64,000 nt of DNA from Salminus brasiliensis (Eukaryota; Chordata; Actinopteri; Characiformes; Bryconidae): positions 52,501 through 116,500 of the forward strand of contig NW_027326702.1 in NCBI RefSeq assembly GCF_030463535.1, written 5' to 3'. The position numbers were made by a program, and so were the translations under genes. Below the pieces are notes generated by a model that searched no databases, had not been told where the DNA came from, and was given only the letters and a program-made list of their open reading frames with translations. Shown here piece after piece: positions 23,260 through 35,028 of the stretch; position 1 is the stretch's first letter, and each line of letters begins with the position of its first letter.

Positions 23260-23643
23260 GGACTTTTATTTTGACAGCTACTTGAAGGTAGAGTTCTGCA
23301 CTCTGATTGGTTCCTCAGCGGAGCTCCGGAGCTCTGCAGCTGCAGACTGTTGAGCGTTAAGGTGGATCAGGGCTGGTTCCTGTATCTGCTCAGATCCAGA
23401 GACGAAGCCATTGAGATCTATTGATCCACATCTTCTAATAGTTTCATCCAGCGGACTCTGGACATCTGCTGGCCGCTCTTTTACCATGAAGAGCTTCTCT
23501 GTAAGAGAATATGGAAGGTGGGGCTAACTGTAGCCCGGTCTCCAGTAAAGTGGAGAAGCAGCAGATCCAGCTGTGATCAGCAGTCCACACCTCTGTGCTC
23601 AGACTGCTCTGCTGGAGGAACACCATCAGCTCTACTGTTGAAG
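23260..23643 (+). promoter_or_regulatory. Upstream module of zinc-finger gene A (CCAAT promoter and putative exon 1)
   Basis: Starts GGACTTTTATTTTGACAG and has one inverted CCAAT box (TGATTGGTTCC). The palindromic GGAGCTCCGGAGCTC follows, and then a long conserved leader including ACCATGAAGAGC, ending CTGTTGAAG|GTATGG, a plausible splice donor at 23644. The same block precedes eight other finger genes here. It is inferred to be promoter plus non-coding exon 1, spliced to the acceptor at 23971. Confidence 0.65.
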
Positions 23644-23759
23644 GTATGGAGGTGCTCCACTCTTCATCACACTGTTCTACATTTACTCTTAGACACATAG
23701 AAACCCTTTCAGAAGGAGCAACATTGAAGAGAACACAGAAGCAGCTTCGTCCAGGAGAA

Positions 23760-23830
23760 ATGTTTTTTGTAGCAGCTGAATGAATTCATAAGTCTACAGA
23801 AACATTCTGTTTATCTATCTTAGCATGTAG
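23760..23830 (+). mobile_element. Tc1-like transposase fossil in gene A intron
   Basis: GTAGCAGCTGAATGAATTCA and the following bases translate in parts as CSSRMNSE-like sequence of the Tc1 transposase catalytic region. The same scrap occurs in the introns of genes I and J. Very short and degenerate. Confidence 0.5.
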
Positions 23831-23977
23831 TGAAGCTACAAGCCTATAATGTGCACATTGAAAGTCTGAATCAAATGGTTTATTTAATTCTCCTTGGTAC
23901 AATTTCGTCTGCCAAATCAATCATTTCCGTTTTCCACCCCAAACTTATTGTTTTTCCTTTGTTTCTTCCAGAAATTA

Positions 23978-24085
23978 ATGATGTCCTTTCCCAAGTCTTC
24001 ACCTGCTCTTAGTGTCAACTTTACTACCTGGTTAAAGTTTGGCTCCACATATACACACAATCAGAAGATATCACAAAGACGTTAA
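23978..24085 (+). CDS. Upstream ORF of gene A
   Basis: A 35-codon frame starts 6 bp after the AG acceptor (23970-23971) of the finger exon. It reads [15 protein letters not shown], then TTWLKFGS, and ends ISQRR, closing 22 bp before the finger-protein ATG. Similar peptides ([19 protein letters not shown] type) sit at the same place in genes C, E and G, with truncated versions in D, H and J. Whether it is translated is unknown; it may only reflect paralogy. Confidence 0.35.
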   Translation: MMSFPKSSPALSVNFTTWLKFGSTYTHNQKISQRR

Positions 24086-24107
24086 GCTGCTGAAAAAGTG
24101 GAAGAAA

Positions 24108-24863
24108 ATGGCATCTAGAAAAATCTCTAATACTCAGCAAACATCCTCTTCCACACATCACAAACAAATGCAGAAAAGTACCGTCGAGAGCAGATCTCAC
24201 CACTGCTTGGAGTGTGGAAGAAATTTCAATCAACAGAGGACTCTGCAACTACACCAGCGCATCCATACAGGAGAGAAGCCGTATCACTGCTCAGACTGTG
24301 GGAAGAATTTTAATAGACAGAGTAACCTCCTTCGACACCAGCGCATTCACACAGGAGACAAGCCGTACCACTGCTCAGACTGTGGGAAGAGCTTCAATCA
24401 CCAGAGTAATCTTTTCCGACATCAGCGCATTCACACTGGGGAGAAGCTCTATCACTGTTCAGAATGTGGGAAGAGTTTTACTAGACAGAAACATCTCAAA
24501 ACACACCAGCTCATTCACACAGGAGAGAAACCATATCAGTGCTCAGACTGTGGGAAGAGTTATAATCAGCAGAGTACTCTCCAACGACACCAGCGCATTC
24601 ACACAGGGGAGAAACCCTATTACTGCTCAGACTGTGGGAAGAGTTTCAACCATCAGAGCAATCTTAACACACATCAGCGCATTCACACTGGAGAGAAGCC
24701 ATACTACTGCTCAGACTGTGGGAATAGTTATAATCAACAGAGTAACCTCCAGAAACACCAGCGCATTCACACAGGAGAAAAACCGTATTACTGCTCAGAC
24801 TGTGAGAAGAGCTTCAGGCATTCAAATACATTTAAGAAACACAAGTGCATTAAGAGCAGATAG
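24108..24863 (+). CDS. C2H2 zinc-finger protein A (7 fingers plus a degenerate last finger)
   Basis: A 251-aa protein, probably nuclear and DNA-binding. Leader [15 protein letters not shown], a basic/polar stretch with QMQKS, then seven tandem C2H2 fingers (C-x2-C-x12-H-x3-H) joined by HTGEKPY-type linkers. The eighth unit, [19 protein letters not shown], has both cysteines but only H-x-C in place of H-x3-H. Helix positions -1/2/3/6 differ between fingers, as expected for separate base contacts. No KRAB, SCAN, BTB or ZAD domain is present. The ATG was chosen because the MA[S/T]RK leader is conserved in most paralogues; the frame is open upstream to 24039, but no other ATG falls in the exon. 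Downstream AATAAA at about 24981. The family resembles fish zinc finger 239/gastrula-type proteins; the target is unknown. Confidence 0.88.
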   Translation: MASRKISNTQQTSSSTHHKQMQKSTVESRSHHCLECGRNFNQQRTLQLHQRIHTGEKPYHCSDCGKNFNRQSNLLRHQRIHTGDKPYHCSDCGKSFNHQSNLFRHQRIHTGEKLYHCSECGKSFTRQKHLKTHQLIHTGEKPYQCSDCGKSYNQQSTLQRHQRIHTGEKPYYCSDCGKSFNHQSNLNTHQRIHTGEKPYYCSDCGNSYNQQSNLQKHQRIHTGEKPYYCSDCEKSFRHSNTFKKHKCIKSR

Positions 24864-26820
24864 GGAACTGGGCTTTAACATGCCTAAAATTACTCCAGAT
24901 GCCAACCCAGTTCAAAATATGGGTAAGTTGTTTATATAGCAAAATGTGTTGCTTTCAACAGTGTCTGAAGCATATTCATAAAATAAAATATAATTTTGTG
25001 TGCCTATAGCCCATACATTGAATATGTTCTCCCCACTTAGACCTGCAGTGTTCTATTTGATTAGAAGCTCACAATAGCACAAGATTCCTATCTATTAATG
25101 GCTCTAGTCTCTCTTGTTGTCTTTGAAAAAAATCTAACCCTAATTTGTTGAAATATCTTCACTTATGTTTGAAAAAACAAATTGTCCTAGCCTAAAAGAG
25201 CTAGCAGCTTACAGACCAGGACCAGGCTAAACCACTGAACATTTACATGACCACTGGGGTTACAGAATGCAAGATGCATTAAAATCATCAAAATTAGTCT
25301 TCAGTTATTACTTAATGGGTCAAGTATTTCAATTCAGATTTATTATCTTTCCATGTTGTTTCATTGGAATTTTATTTTATGATGTTATCCTTTAAAGATC
25401 AGTATGGTTTATTAATGTTGTTAGTATTATCATCAATACATAAAGGTAGAAAAGCATTCATTTAAGAGTATTTATTCTTATTGTTTGTAAAATAATCATT
25501 ATAATTTTCATTATATTTCTCAATTAAAGCTATTCTGTATGATTCTTGTCTCTGATCTGTTGTTAAAGGCATATGCACCATAGGGCAAAGTGATGCAATT
25601 GCGGACGAAACGTGCACGCCTCGAACATTCATTGGCCAAATTCGCGTTGCTTCCTTTTAGGACATCCATGCCACCCCTTGTCAGCCAACTTCAACAAAAG
25701 CCTGTCCTTTTTATTGATTAACAACCAGCTTCACAGTCTATGGCTATGTGTAATCTGTGTCTGTTTAAATAGGGTCTGTTTTTTTAACAACATGAAACAA
25801 ATAGATTTAGGATTATTAAAATATTCTAATTTACACAATTGCATTGTAATTAAGATTCATTTTGAAAGGCAGTAAAACAAGGAACAGTTCTTAGACATAT
25901 TGCATTTATGTCTATATAATTTCAGTTTAAAATCGCTCTGGAGCTGAAGTAGCTTAGACATATAAAACATGAATGGCAGGCCAGGCTCATGTTTATGTGA
26001 AATGAGAATTCAGAGATGAAATGCAAAAATGATTCACTAAACTAAATAACGAACAGTATGGTGTTATAATGTTTGTATTACCCTATTACTGAATTCAGAG
26101 AATCCTGTGATCTGTGTTGGGGTATACGCTCTACTACAACAGAAATGCAGTCTCATTATATTACTGTACACAACACACACACTAGATGACAGCAAAGATG
26201 ATTATCTGTATTAAGATGATCAGATCTGTTGTAAACTGGTCTGATCTGACCTCAGGGATCAAATGGAAGTTGTTCAGATTCATTGGCTTTCAAGCCCACC
26301 AGGTGGCGCTCATTACCTTATTACAAAGCTGACAGCGTCAGAGTGACACAAAAGCAGTGTAAAATGTCGTTATAAAAAGTGTAAAAGTTGACTGCTTCAC
26401 TTGGGAAATGTAACCTACTGCGGGGAAAGAGTTTGCAGTGTTGGCGTTGGTTATTTGTGGGACTGTACAGACCATTCTCACAAGTGGGGGAAAATCTGCA
26501 ATACACCATCCTAAATCTTTTAAACAGGTATTACAGGATAAGTACACTACTTCTGCTAATGCTGCTCTTATAGACAGTAGAATTACTGATGCAGGCATTT
26601 ATGGTAGATGGAGGTGGGACAATAGTACCCATCATTGTGTCATATTTTAATACTAATTGTATTAGAAGTATTTACAATCTTCAGTGTGAATGAGCTTAAC
26701 TGGAGCAGTAGCACTTTCTGGATTAAATTTAATTTTAATCACAATATTTGGTATCAAATTATCCAAAAACAAATGTACATTAATTTAATATGAACAAACA
26801 ATATCGACAGACAGCGCTGC
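24864..26820. other. Intergenic region between finger genes A and B
   Basis: Contains the gene A 3' UTR (GTGTCTGAAGCATATTCATA, shared with other copies, then AATAAA) and AT-rich DNA without supported genes. A short stretch at about 26480-26610 translates as DKYTTSANAALIDSRITDAG, which recalls an immunoglobulin V-type strand but is too short and isolated to call. Confidence 0.4.
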
Positions 26821-27082
26821 AGGACTTTTATTTTGCCAGCTAGTTGCCAGACATAACGCCATTGGCTCCCAAACGGAACTAGAGTTCTGCAGTTTGAACC
26901 GTGGTCTGCCGCTGAAGTCCAAGAGTATTATATTCTCTGTAGGAGAACATGGAAGGTGGGGCTAACTGTAGCCCGGTCTCCAGTAAAGTGGAGAAGCAGC
27001 AGATCCAGCTGTGATCAGCACCTCCACACCTCTGTGCTCAGACTGCTCTGCTGGAGGAACACCATCAGCTCTACTGTTGAAG
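26821..27082 (+). promoter_or_regulatory. Upstream module of zinc-finger gene B (internally shortened)
   Basis: GGACTTTTATTTTGCCAG, an inverted CCAAT in GCCATTGGCTCC, then a jump (the GGATCAGGGCTGG portion is missing) to GGAGAACATGGAAGGTGGGG and the common exon end GTTGAAG|GTATGG (donor at 27083). Same orientation as gene B. Confidence 0.6.
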
Positions 27083-27298
27083 GTATGGAGGTGCTCCACT
27101 CTTCATCACACTGTTCTACATTTACTCTTAGACACATAGAAACCCTTTCAGAAGGAGCAACATTGAAGAGAACACAGAAGCAGCTTCGTCCAGGAGCTGC
27201 TTGATGATCTTCTCCTAGTTAGCTTTGATGAACAGTTGGTTTCTGCTGGGTTTCAGATCTACAGGAGCTTTCAGCTACTTAGAAACCCTGACAGTTGG

Positions 27299-27506
27299 GT
27301 GGTTGGTGTGGCGCAACAGATAACACCACTACCTGCCACTGAGCTGCCACACCATGTGGGAGGCTGGGGTTCGATTCCTGGTGTTGGTGACTATGTTGTG
27401 CTACATCAATAAGAGTCCTTGGGCAAGACTCCTAACACTACATTGGCCCACTTCTCGCTCTGGATAAGAGTGTCAGCTAAATGCCATAAATGTAAATGTA
27501 AATGTT
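27299..27506 (+). mobile_element. tRNA-derived SINE (V-SINE-like), complete
   Basis: The head GGTGTGGCGCAACAGATAAC and the pol III B-box GGTTCGATTCC (about 27368-27378) are tRNA-like. The tail has CGCTCTGGATAAGAG and ends in (TGTAAA)n. It is inserted into the conserved downstream part of the gene B module: the sequences CAGTTGG and TTTATTGGGGTAATAG, contiguous at 59584-59606, are split by it here. Confidence 0.85.
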
Positions 27507-28379
27507 TATTGGGGTAATAGTTCTCTGGTCTGTTAAAGTGATATTAATCTTGTTTAGTGTTTTTTCTACCCAGTATATTAAGAACTTGTGGTGTACAAGT
27601 AAACTGCTTAAATATGTAATAAAAAAAATAATGAAACTATATATTTAATCTTGTGGCACTTCATGATTTGAATCAGAGGGCTAAGATGTGATAATCATTA
27701 GAAAATGATTACTGATGCATCTTTTTTTCTGTACAGGATTTCATTTTTTTGATGCTTTATTTTAAGCATTTTGTGTTATGATTCATAATGAATTCTCTTC
27801 CAGTCTCTTATGTTAATAACACAATGTGACAGGTCAGCTGGAAGGTTTTGTGTGTGGGGGGGAAGTGTAAACCTTCAACTTGCTTGTTGGCAACTTGAGG
27901 ACTGGCTAAAAGCTTGTGGGCATAGCGTTACATGTGTAGGAAAGTCCCAGTTCAGCAGCGGCAGCCATGTTGGAGTGTTATCAGTAACTAAAGTAAATCA
28001 GTCTTGGTGATCTACCGATACTCTGCTACAGTCTTTAACAGCTCAGCCAGATCAGCAACCGTGTGGCTCTCAGTCATTGATCCTGTTTGAATCATGAGAT
28101 GCTAGCTGCCAGTCATCAGTGATAAATGTGAAGTTACAGTGACATCATGGATTTTGTGGCAACAGATGTCCACTCATGATGTTACAGCAGTCCTAAATCC
28201 CCACATGACTGTAGCACTTGAGCAGTATTTCATGATAAAAAATTACTACTTTAGGGATAAAAATGACTGTGTTAATTTCAGTATTTCCTGTGATTTCATT
28301 TGAGCCTAAGACTAACAGAAAGGTGAGATGCTATGTGTTAAACAACTTGGAACATGGCACTTTTATACATAAGCAGAAA

Positions 28380-28600
28380 TATTTGAAGATGCCCAGGTGT
28401 GCCTTGTTACACTGCTTGTTTAAACAACGAATAGCTCTGAATGTCTGATCTTGATTTAAACTGAAGGTTTTGCATGGGAAAAAAGTAAGTCACTTTGAAG
28501 CTGTGGAAAGAGAAAACTGAGCCTTTGCACAAGCATTGGGCATAACCAGTACAACAGTTTGGAGCATCCTGAAAAGGAAACCATAAAGATATGCTAACAA
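28380..28600 (+). mobile_element. Tc1-like transposon fossil in gene B intron
   Basis: CCCAGGTGTGCCTTGTTACA and AATAGCTCTGAATGTCTGAT, then GCATAACCAGTACAACAGTT and CAACCAGGTCCTGAAACAAG. The same string of sequences precedes genes D and J, where it continues into recognisable Tc1 transposase codons. Degenerate. Here it runs directly into the finger exon, and the usual acceptor and leader have been lost. Confidence 0.6.
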
Positions 28601-28632
28601 CCAGGTCCTGAAACAAGTCACCTCACGGACAA

Positions 28633-29269
28633 ATGCAGAAAAATACAGAAAACAAATCTCACCAGTGCTCAGACTGTGGGAAGAGTTTTAGTCTAAAGAG
28701 TACTCTCAAAACACACCAGCGCATTCATACAGGAGAGAAACCGTATCACTGCTCAGACTGTGGGAAGAATTTCAACTATCTGAGTAGTCTCAACACACAC
28801 CAGCGCATTCACATAGGAGTAAAGCCTTATTACTGCTTAGACTGTGGGAAGAGTTTTAGTCATCAGAGTAATCTCAAAATGCACCAGCGTATTCACATCA
28901 GTGCATTCATATCAGTGCTCAGAGTGTGGGAAGAGATTTAATCAACAGAGCACTCTTCAACAACACCGGGGTATTCACACAGGAGAGAAATCCTATCATT
29001 GCTCAGACTGTGGAAAGAGTTTTAATCGACAGAGTACTCTACAACAACACCAACGCATTCACACTGAAATAAAACCATATTACTGCTCAGACTGTGGGAA
29101 AAGTTTTAATGAAGAGAGCCATCTCCTTCAACACCAGCGCATTCACACAGGAGAGAAACCATATCACTGCTCAGACTGTGAGAAGAGCTTCAGGCATTCA
29201 CGTACATTTACAATACACATTTACAAAAGTGCTCTAAGAACAATCATGGAAATATGCCGTGACACATGA
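28633..29269 (+). pseudogene. C2H2 zinc-finger gene B, frameshifted and 5'-truncated
   Basis: The first frame (28633-28941) starts [10 protein letters not shown] and carries three good fingers. The linker that should follow finger 3 is damaged at about 28893-28915: 13 bases stand between CGTATTCAC and TATCAGTGC where paralogues have 15. This removes TGEKP and shifts the frame by two bases. The second frame (to 29269) continues with three more fingers and a last unit ([14 protein letters not shown]) in which the HKC end has become HIYKS. The MASRK leader and splice acceptor present in other copies are missing. The simplest reading is a decaying paralogue; a truncated three-finger product is possible. 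Confidence 0.8.
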
Positions 29270-31365
29270 AACCATTCCAGGCCCCAACACAGATTTCAAA
29301 GCTATGTTTATAGAGGAATTAAAAATACGTAGCTTCAAACTGTTTCTGAAGCATGTATTAAAATGTATACATGAAACAAAATAATGCCACTGGCCGCCTC
29401 ATTAAGACCACATCTTTGACTCTACACTGACCATATAAGAGCAGTTCTTTAACTAGGTAGGTATGTCTAATAGAGTGAACACTCCAGCAGCACTGCTATG
29501 GCTCTGGTTGTACTGGTGTCCATTTTTTGTTTTGTTTGTCAAATGTTTACCTTTTTCTCTCCAGTTTTGGTTCTGACAATTAACCCTCCTGTTAATTCGA
29601 AAAGCAGTGTCTCACTAGCTCCACCGCACCAGCTAACAGATGCCTGTGCTGCCCAACATTGTTTCATTGTGATGTGGGGGAGAGAGCCTTCCACCCACCC
29701 AGAGTGAGTATGACCAGCTGAGCTCTTTCAGACTCCTGTTGATGGCAAAATGGCACAGATCAAGATTCAAACTCACAACCTGCAGGCCACAGTGACCGTC
29801 CACTTAAAGCCATGATGTGTAAATATTATTTTAAAAACGCCAGTAACAGTGTAATCATGGACCGTAAACACTATGACAGTATGTTACAGGAGATTGAAGC
29901 CTTGAGGGACTTGCTACACGTCCTACGTTTACAAGACCACCATGGGTTGTAGTGGTTCACAGGATTAAAAGAAAACATTTTGATTTAACTGCAGGTAAGA
30001 CAGATATGCTGCAAGCAGTGCAGATAAATAATGAAGATTACTACGATTGATGTTCCAAATTTTTGACGATGCTTTATACTCAGCATTTGTGGCTATTTGT
30101 TTACTATTTTATCTTGTTGGCTACCAGACACTGCACCAGAAAGTATTCTTTTTTTAATTTGCATGCAGAGTATTGAATATTACATTGGTTAACATGTGAA
30201 AATGTAGTATGATCTAATGGTGACTAGATGTACCAGGAATGCACACTTCCTGGAAATGCAGATAGCCTAGAAGTTAAAGGGTCAGTCAGATATAGCCTGA
30301 TTCAACTGCCTAGATCAGGAATACACATTGTTGCCCCTCCCAAAAGCTGTAAACCAGCTATGTAGCTGTGTACTGAGACACAATGCTGGGAACTTGGGGA
30401 ATGCCTACAGAATAGACTGTGAACTAAGATCGCCTCATAAATCTCCAGCTCACTTTCTTCTGCCATATATTCATATATGTAACAGTAATGTGGTATATGG
30501 TTTACATGTATATGCTATATAGCAATGTTTATTTTAAGCAATTTAAGTTTGTGTTGTAAAGAAATATAGAAACTAAGCTTGTTTAAATCAACAATGTGTG
30601 ATAATGTGTGCATTATATGTGCCCATGATGCATTTGTTGCTCAAATGTTGATGTTACTAAGTGTTACTGTAAATGTTAAATGTTACTCTACTGTTTTTCC
30701 ATATTCTTACAATTGTTAGTAGTGACCCCGACATTTCAAAAGAGGTCGTCTTGGCTACCTTCAGTGTGGAGGCCCAGTCCCTCAATAGTAAAACTCCTTC
30801 CATCTCTGGTGGATCAAGTTTTTTGGCGTGTTGCCACGCAAGATATTTGCACTGATGCACCTGTCATCTCTGCCGATACCCTCTCCATGTCAGCTATTGC
30901 ACATTGTCACTCCCTTGTCACTCCCATGGCTCTACAGGTACTGCTGACACACATTGCATTTCTGCTAATAAGGCCTCTGGTGTGTCTTATGGTAATACCA
31001 ACCTAGTGCATCTGGCAAGTTTATCCAGCACATCCTACAGTTACATTCTTTTGTTAATTTCTGTCTCTTTATATACAGTATTTTGTGGTTTGATTTTATA
31101 TTAGTGGGCCTTATTTACAATACATTTTGTATTCGAATAGATTGACTTGTCAAAAACTAGCAATTAATACCACAATTAAAAAAAATATTTTTACACAGAT
31201 GGGTGGCATTGTGACATTCATTTCTGAACTGTTGCATGAGTGTCTTGAAATGTGCCAAACAATGTGAAGGTCAAAACAGAACATACTGCTGGTGAAGAAA
31301 CAAGGTCAAGTGTAGTCTGTAAGCATGTTTTCCATAGAAAACAAATGGTAGTTACTAGATGTATC
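29270..31365. other. Intergenic region between finger gene B and the palindrome
   Basis: Short gene B tail motif (CTGTTTCTGAAGCATG near 29340). Otherwise AT-rich, without supported genes. A 108-codon frame at 30680-31006 has no recognised domain. Confidence 0.35.
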
Positions 31366-33289
31366 TCCAGTTCTAGGAGAAGGTCATCCCCTTCGAGGCT
31401 CAATCCCAGTGGCCAGCACCTGCAAAAATGTTCGTTGCATACCGGTTCACACCAGTTTATGCTTTCAAATCTGACACAGACTTTGCCATAAGCAATTCAC
31501 CAGGATTTGGAAGCGCATGAGAGAGAAGAATTTAGAATTTACTGAAATTGATAGGAAGCAGTGTGCAGTAAGATTTTAGCTCTTCATTGCATTAGAAGAT
31601 TTATTTCAAGGCAGGGTTTTGTGTTTTGGATTTAATAATGTGCACTTGGTGAACTTCTAAGTTGATAAGCTTGTGGTTATGGTTAAAAGTAACAATGTTT
31701 ACATTCAGTTTGAACCTAGACAAATAACTGTTAAAATCACCTGATAAATTCACAAATAAAATTCATTTTAAGAAAATTACATTTTTAATTTAGTTTTTTC
31801 TTACTGCGAGCCATACAGAAATATTAACTTGAATATTGTCACTATCATACAAAACCTTATTACCAAAAAGCAACTTTACAGAAGAAGGGAAAAAATCGTC
31901 TTTTCTTGGGACAGGGATGCCTGGGTATCTGTGGCCCTAAACTGGATTAAGTGGATAAAAAAGTAACAGTGGTGATGAAGATGAGGTTAAACTTTAAGAC
32001 ACAAGACATTTTTCCTCTTATTGACACTCATAAAGCTGGCTGACATTTTCAATATTACCACCTTCAGCTGAACTGTTAATGAATACACTTAATAAAACAT
32101 TTATTAAAAGAGAAGTGAGTGAGCCTGAAGCAATGAACAGAAGAGTAATCCAGAGGACTGATCTTAGAGGAGTCGGCTTGGAACAGTAAAGAGTGATCTA
32201 GGAGTGATCTGGGAAGGGAAGCACTACTGTATGAAATAAGGTCAAACCTCTAAGTGAAACACATGGCCATTAACAGCTTAGGCGGGGCAATCACCCTGTG
32301 GGTTCTGTCCATTTTCATAGTATGGGACGTCTTGGTGATCTTCGACCCTAACACTTATTTTACTACTATTTTGGTGATATAGGCTCCTACAGTTTTCATA
32401 CCCGTTATTGGCCATCTTGTTGAGCTTGCAAATCTTTGAAACCCTAACGATTAGGGCTTCAGTGTTGGCTCTGTGCCAGCATGCACACTTTAGTAATATG
32501 GGACATTTTGGTAATATAACCCTCACTGTATGAAAAGTAGGTTGAATTTGTGATTGAAGCATATGTCCATGACATCAGAGTCGATGGGGCAGTTGTCCTG
32601 TGAGGGCAGATATGGGACATGTGTGGTGAGCAATAAAAAAATAATAATAAATAAATAAATAAATGAATTATGTTACCTGAAGCACTAGCTAGTTAGGCTT
32701 CACTTAACCTGGCAGAGAACATTCTAGAATAAACCTGTTTAAGGTATTTCAGGACTTTTTGCGTACTTTTTTTGTGGGAGGCACATATGCTAGCAGAATA
32801 TTTATTATTAAGAATACAATATATTTTAAGAATACAGGCAGAAAAACAAAATGATTCAGAGGGATCACTAGCATTCATTAGCGTAGGTGCCTCAGTAAAG
32901 AAGAACCATGTTCAAGTTGTGATGTAGTCACAGTGACATAACATTTTACAGCTTATATGTACATCATTATGCAGGAATAAACAAATTAACATATGTACAG
33001 TATCAAAAATGCAGTTTAACACTAATATAAAAATACTAGGACCGATTTAAAGGTCAAACAGGTACAATTTTTTTTTTTTACTTGATTCACGCAGTACCCG
33101 TGGACACAGCCACCTTGTACAGAACACTACCTGTAGTTTCCCGTCATATGTCACTTTTTCCCCTATGTTTGGTTTGATTGCAAATGTCAATATGAATGAA
33201 ATCCAGGACTGAAATGTAACAATGGATCGTTTTCTTGCTTGGCCCAGACCAACAGAACCGAACTACAAGTATAAACACCCTTAGGTGCG

Positions 33290-33883
33290 TCACTGCATAT
33301 TTCCATGACTGCTCTTAATGCACTTGTGTTTCTTAAATGTATTTGAATGTCTGAAGCTCTTCTCACAGTCTGAGCAGTAATACGGTTTCTCTCCAGTGTG
33401 AATGCGCTGGTGCTGCTGGAGATTACTCTCTAGAGAAAAACTTCTCTCACACTCTAAGCAGTGAAATGGTTTCTCTCCAGTGTGGGTACGGTGGTGACGC
33501 TGAAGTGTAATGTGATTATTAAAACTCTTCCCACAGTCTGAGCAGTGATAGGGTTTCTCTCCTGTGTGAATGCGCTGGTGTTGTTGGAGAGTACTCTGAT
33601 GTTTAAAACTCTTCCCACAGTCTGAGCAGTGATAGGGTTTTTCTCCTGTGTGAATGCGCCGGTGGGTGTTGAGATGATTCTGTTGATTAAAACTTCTCCC
33701 ACACTCTAAACAGTGATAAGGCTTCTCTCCTGTGTGAATGAGCTGGTGTTGTTGGAGATTACGCTGATGTTTAAAACTCTTTCCACAGTCTGAACAGTGG
33801 TGAGCTTCCTTCTTGCCTGCACTTTGTCTACGAATTGTAGGAGAAGACTTTTGCTGAGTATTGGAGACTTTTCTGGTTGCCAT
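33290..33883 (-). CDS. C2H2 zinc-finger protein C (5 fingers plus a degenerate last finger)
   Basis: A 197-aa protein starting [15 protein letters not shown], then a basic leader and fingers [52 protein letters not shown] and [13 protein letters not shown], and the family's last unit ending [15 protein letters not shown]. Nearly identical to gene D in the other palindrome arm, with only about six differences in the finger region, so the duplication is fairly recent or homogenised. Finger 4 has a shifted helix ([13 protein letters not shown]). The exon acceptor lies at 34015-34016 and its upstream module at 34661-34906. The frame is open six codons further upstream (to 33901), but the conserved start is used here. 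Confidence 0.88.
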   Translation of the reverse strand: MATRKVSNTQQKSSPTIRRQSAGKKEAHHCSDCGKSFKHQRNLQQHQLIHTGEKPYHCLECGRSFNQQNHLNTHRRIHTGEKPYHCSDCGKSFKHQSTLQQHQRIHTGEKPYHCSDCGKSFNNHITLQRHHRTHTGEKPFHCLECERSFSLESNLQQHQRIHTGEKPYYCSDCEKSFRHSNTFKKHKCIKSSHGNMQ

Positions 33884-33897
33884 GTTCTTCACCTCTT

Positions 33898-34008
33898 TCA
33901 AAAGCTTAACATCTTTGAGAAAATCTTCTGATTGTGGGTATTCCTACATTTCAACCAAGTAGGAAAGTCAACACTAGGAGCAGGAGAAGACCTGGAACAG
34001 GATGACAT
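33898..34008 (-). CDS. Upstream ORF of gene C
   Basis: A 36-codon frame beginning [20 protein letters not shown] and ending 14 bp before the gene C ATG. It is the longest version of the shared upstream peptide. Its counterpart in gene D stops after 19 codons. Translation is unproven. Confidence 0.35.
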   Translation of the reverse strand: MSSCSRSSPAPSVDFPTWLKCRNTHNQKIFSKMLSF

Positions 34009-34162
34009 TCATTTCTGTAAGAAGCAAAGAAAAAATGAGCTCAAGGCAAAGTGCAGGAGAATCCTAGTTTGGGTTGGGAAATGCAAATGATTTAACTGGG
34101 AAACAAAAACATATGGGGGAGGTATAAACAAACAAACAACAAATTTAATTCAACATTCTCGC

Positions 34163-34420
34163 TTATCTTTTTCCATCAATGACTGAAACTAATTGCTTCC
34201 TGTTACCATGAAGGAGTTTGTTACACCTTTCTACTGGAATTTTGGACCACACTTCTTTTGCCAATTGATTCAGGTATGCTCCAGGCCTCAAGGCTACAAG
34301 AACAACTTGTAGTATGTCTATGGTTCTCACAACCTCTGACAGTTCTCTACTCTTCTTTATTTTCTCCATGCTCAGTGTAGAACACAGGTGCAAAGACCAA
34401 GTCAGCTTTCTCCATTTAAA
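34163..34420 (-). mobile_element. Internally deleted Tc1-type transposase fragment in gene C intron
   Basis: The minus-strand frame joins a KKSRELSEVVRTIDIL-like piece (an N-terminal Tc1 motif) directly to QLAKEVWSKIPVERCNKLL and HGNRKQLVSVIDGKR, the typical C-terminal end of Tc1 transposases. The catalytic DDE core is absent, so it is non-functional. Confidence 0.65.
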
Positions 34421-34660
34421 CTGGTTAAACATGTGATTTCTTTTTTTCCTGTCAGGGTTTCTAAGTAGCTGAAAGCTCCTGCAGATCTGAAACCCAGCAG
34501 AAACCAACTGTTCATCAAAGCTAACTAGGAGAAGATCATCAAGCAGCTCCTGGACGAAGCTGCTTCTGTGTTCTCTTCAATGTTGCTCCTTCTGAAAGGG
34601 TTTCTATGTGTCTAAGAGTAAATGTAGAACAGTGTGATGAAGAGTGGAGCACCTCCATAC

Positions 34661-34906
34661 CTTCAACAGTAGAGCTGATGGTGTTCCTCCAGCAGAGCAG
34701 TCTGAGCACAGAGGTGTGGAGGTGCTGATCACAGCTGGATCTGCTGCTTCTCCACTTAAAGTTAAACCTAGTTAAAGTTGAATCAACCGTTTCTACACAC
34801 AAGAGCTCCGGAGCTCCACCGAGGCGGCAATCAAAACAGCAGAACTCTACTTCCGCTCAGGAGCCAATGGCTGTAAAGCTGGGAACTACCTGTCAAAATA
34901 AGAGTA
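34661..34906 (-). promoter_or_regulatory. Upstream module of zinc-finger gene C (short form)
   Basis: Read on the minus strand: AGTACTCTTATTTTGACAGG, the inverted CCAAT box CCATTGGCTCCTGAGCGGAA, GGAGCTCCGGAGCTC, a substituted segment (AACTTTAACTAGGTTTAAC) in place of the long leader, then AAGCAGCAGATCCAGCTGTG to the donor GTTGAAG|GTATGG (34661/34660). The sequence TTTGATTGCCGCC replaces the second CCAAT box of other copies. Confidence 0.6.
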
Positions 34907-35028
34907 CTGCAGCGCTGTGGGGTTTACCTTGTTTTACAGTTGCCTTTAAATGTTCAACACCACAGCACATTTCGTGTCCATCAAATTTTAAACAAATAAT
35001 AAAACAAGGTAAGCGTCATAGCGTTAAA
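34907..35028. other. Palindrome centre between two head-to-head modules
   Basis: About 120 bp separate the divergent modules of genes C and D. Each edge has the conserved AAGGTAA[G/A]C and AGCGTTAAAGG / AGCGCTGCAG blocks that precede GGACTTTTATT in other copies. The middle (CCACAGCACATTTCGTGTCC) is unique. Confidence 0.6.

Larger units (their letters stand above)
31370..34910. repeat. Left arm of a large inverted duplication
   Basis: This segment, with gene C in it, is present in reverse complement at about 35029-38730 with gene D. Matching landmarks: GGACAGGGATGCCTGGGTAT (31911) against its reverse complement at about 38260; GCTAGTTAGGCTTCACTTAA (32689) against about 37420; GGCCCAGACCAACAGAACCG (33241) against about 36960. 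The arms are similar but carry indels, and the intron parts (34040-34440) differ. Confidence 0.85.

Noticed and set aside
26388-26650. Possible immunoglobulin V-type exon remnant
   Set aside because: Only a short stretch (ALIDSRITDAG) looks similar; no cysteine pair in frame and no splice context.
30680-31006. 108-codon ORF
   Set aside because: No recognisable domain; low-complexity Ser/Leu/Thr composition and overlapping frames.
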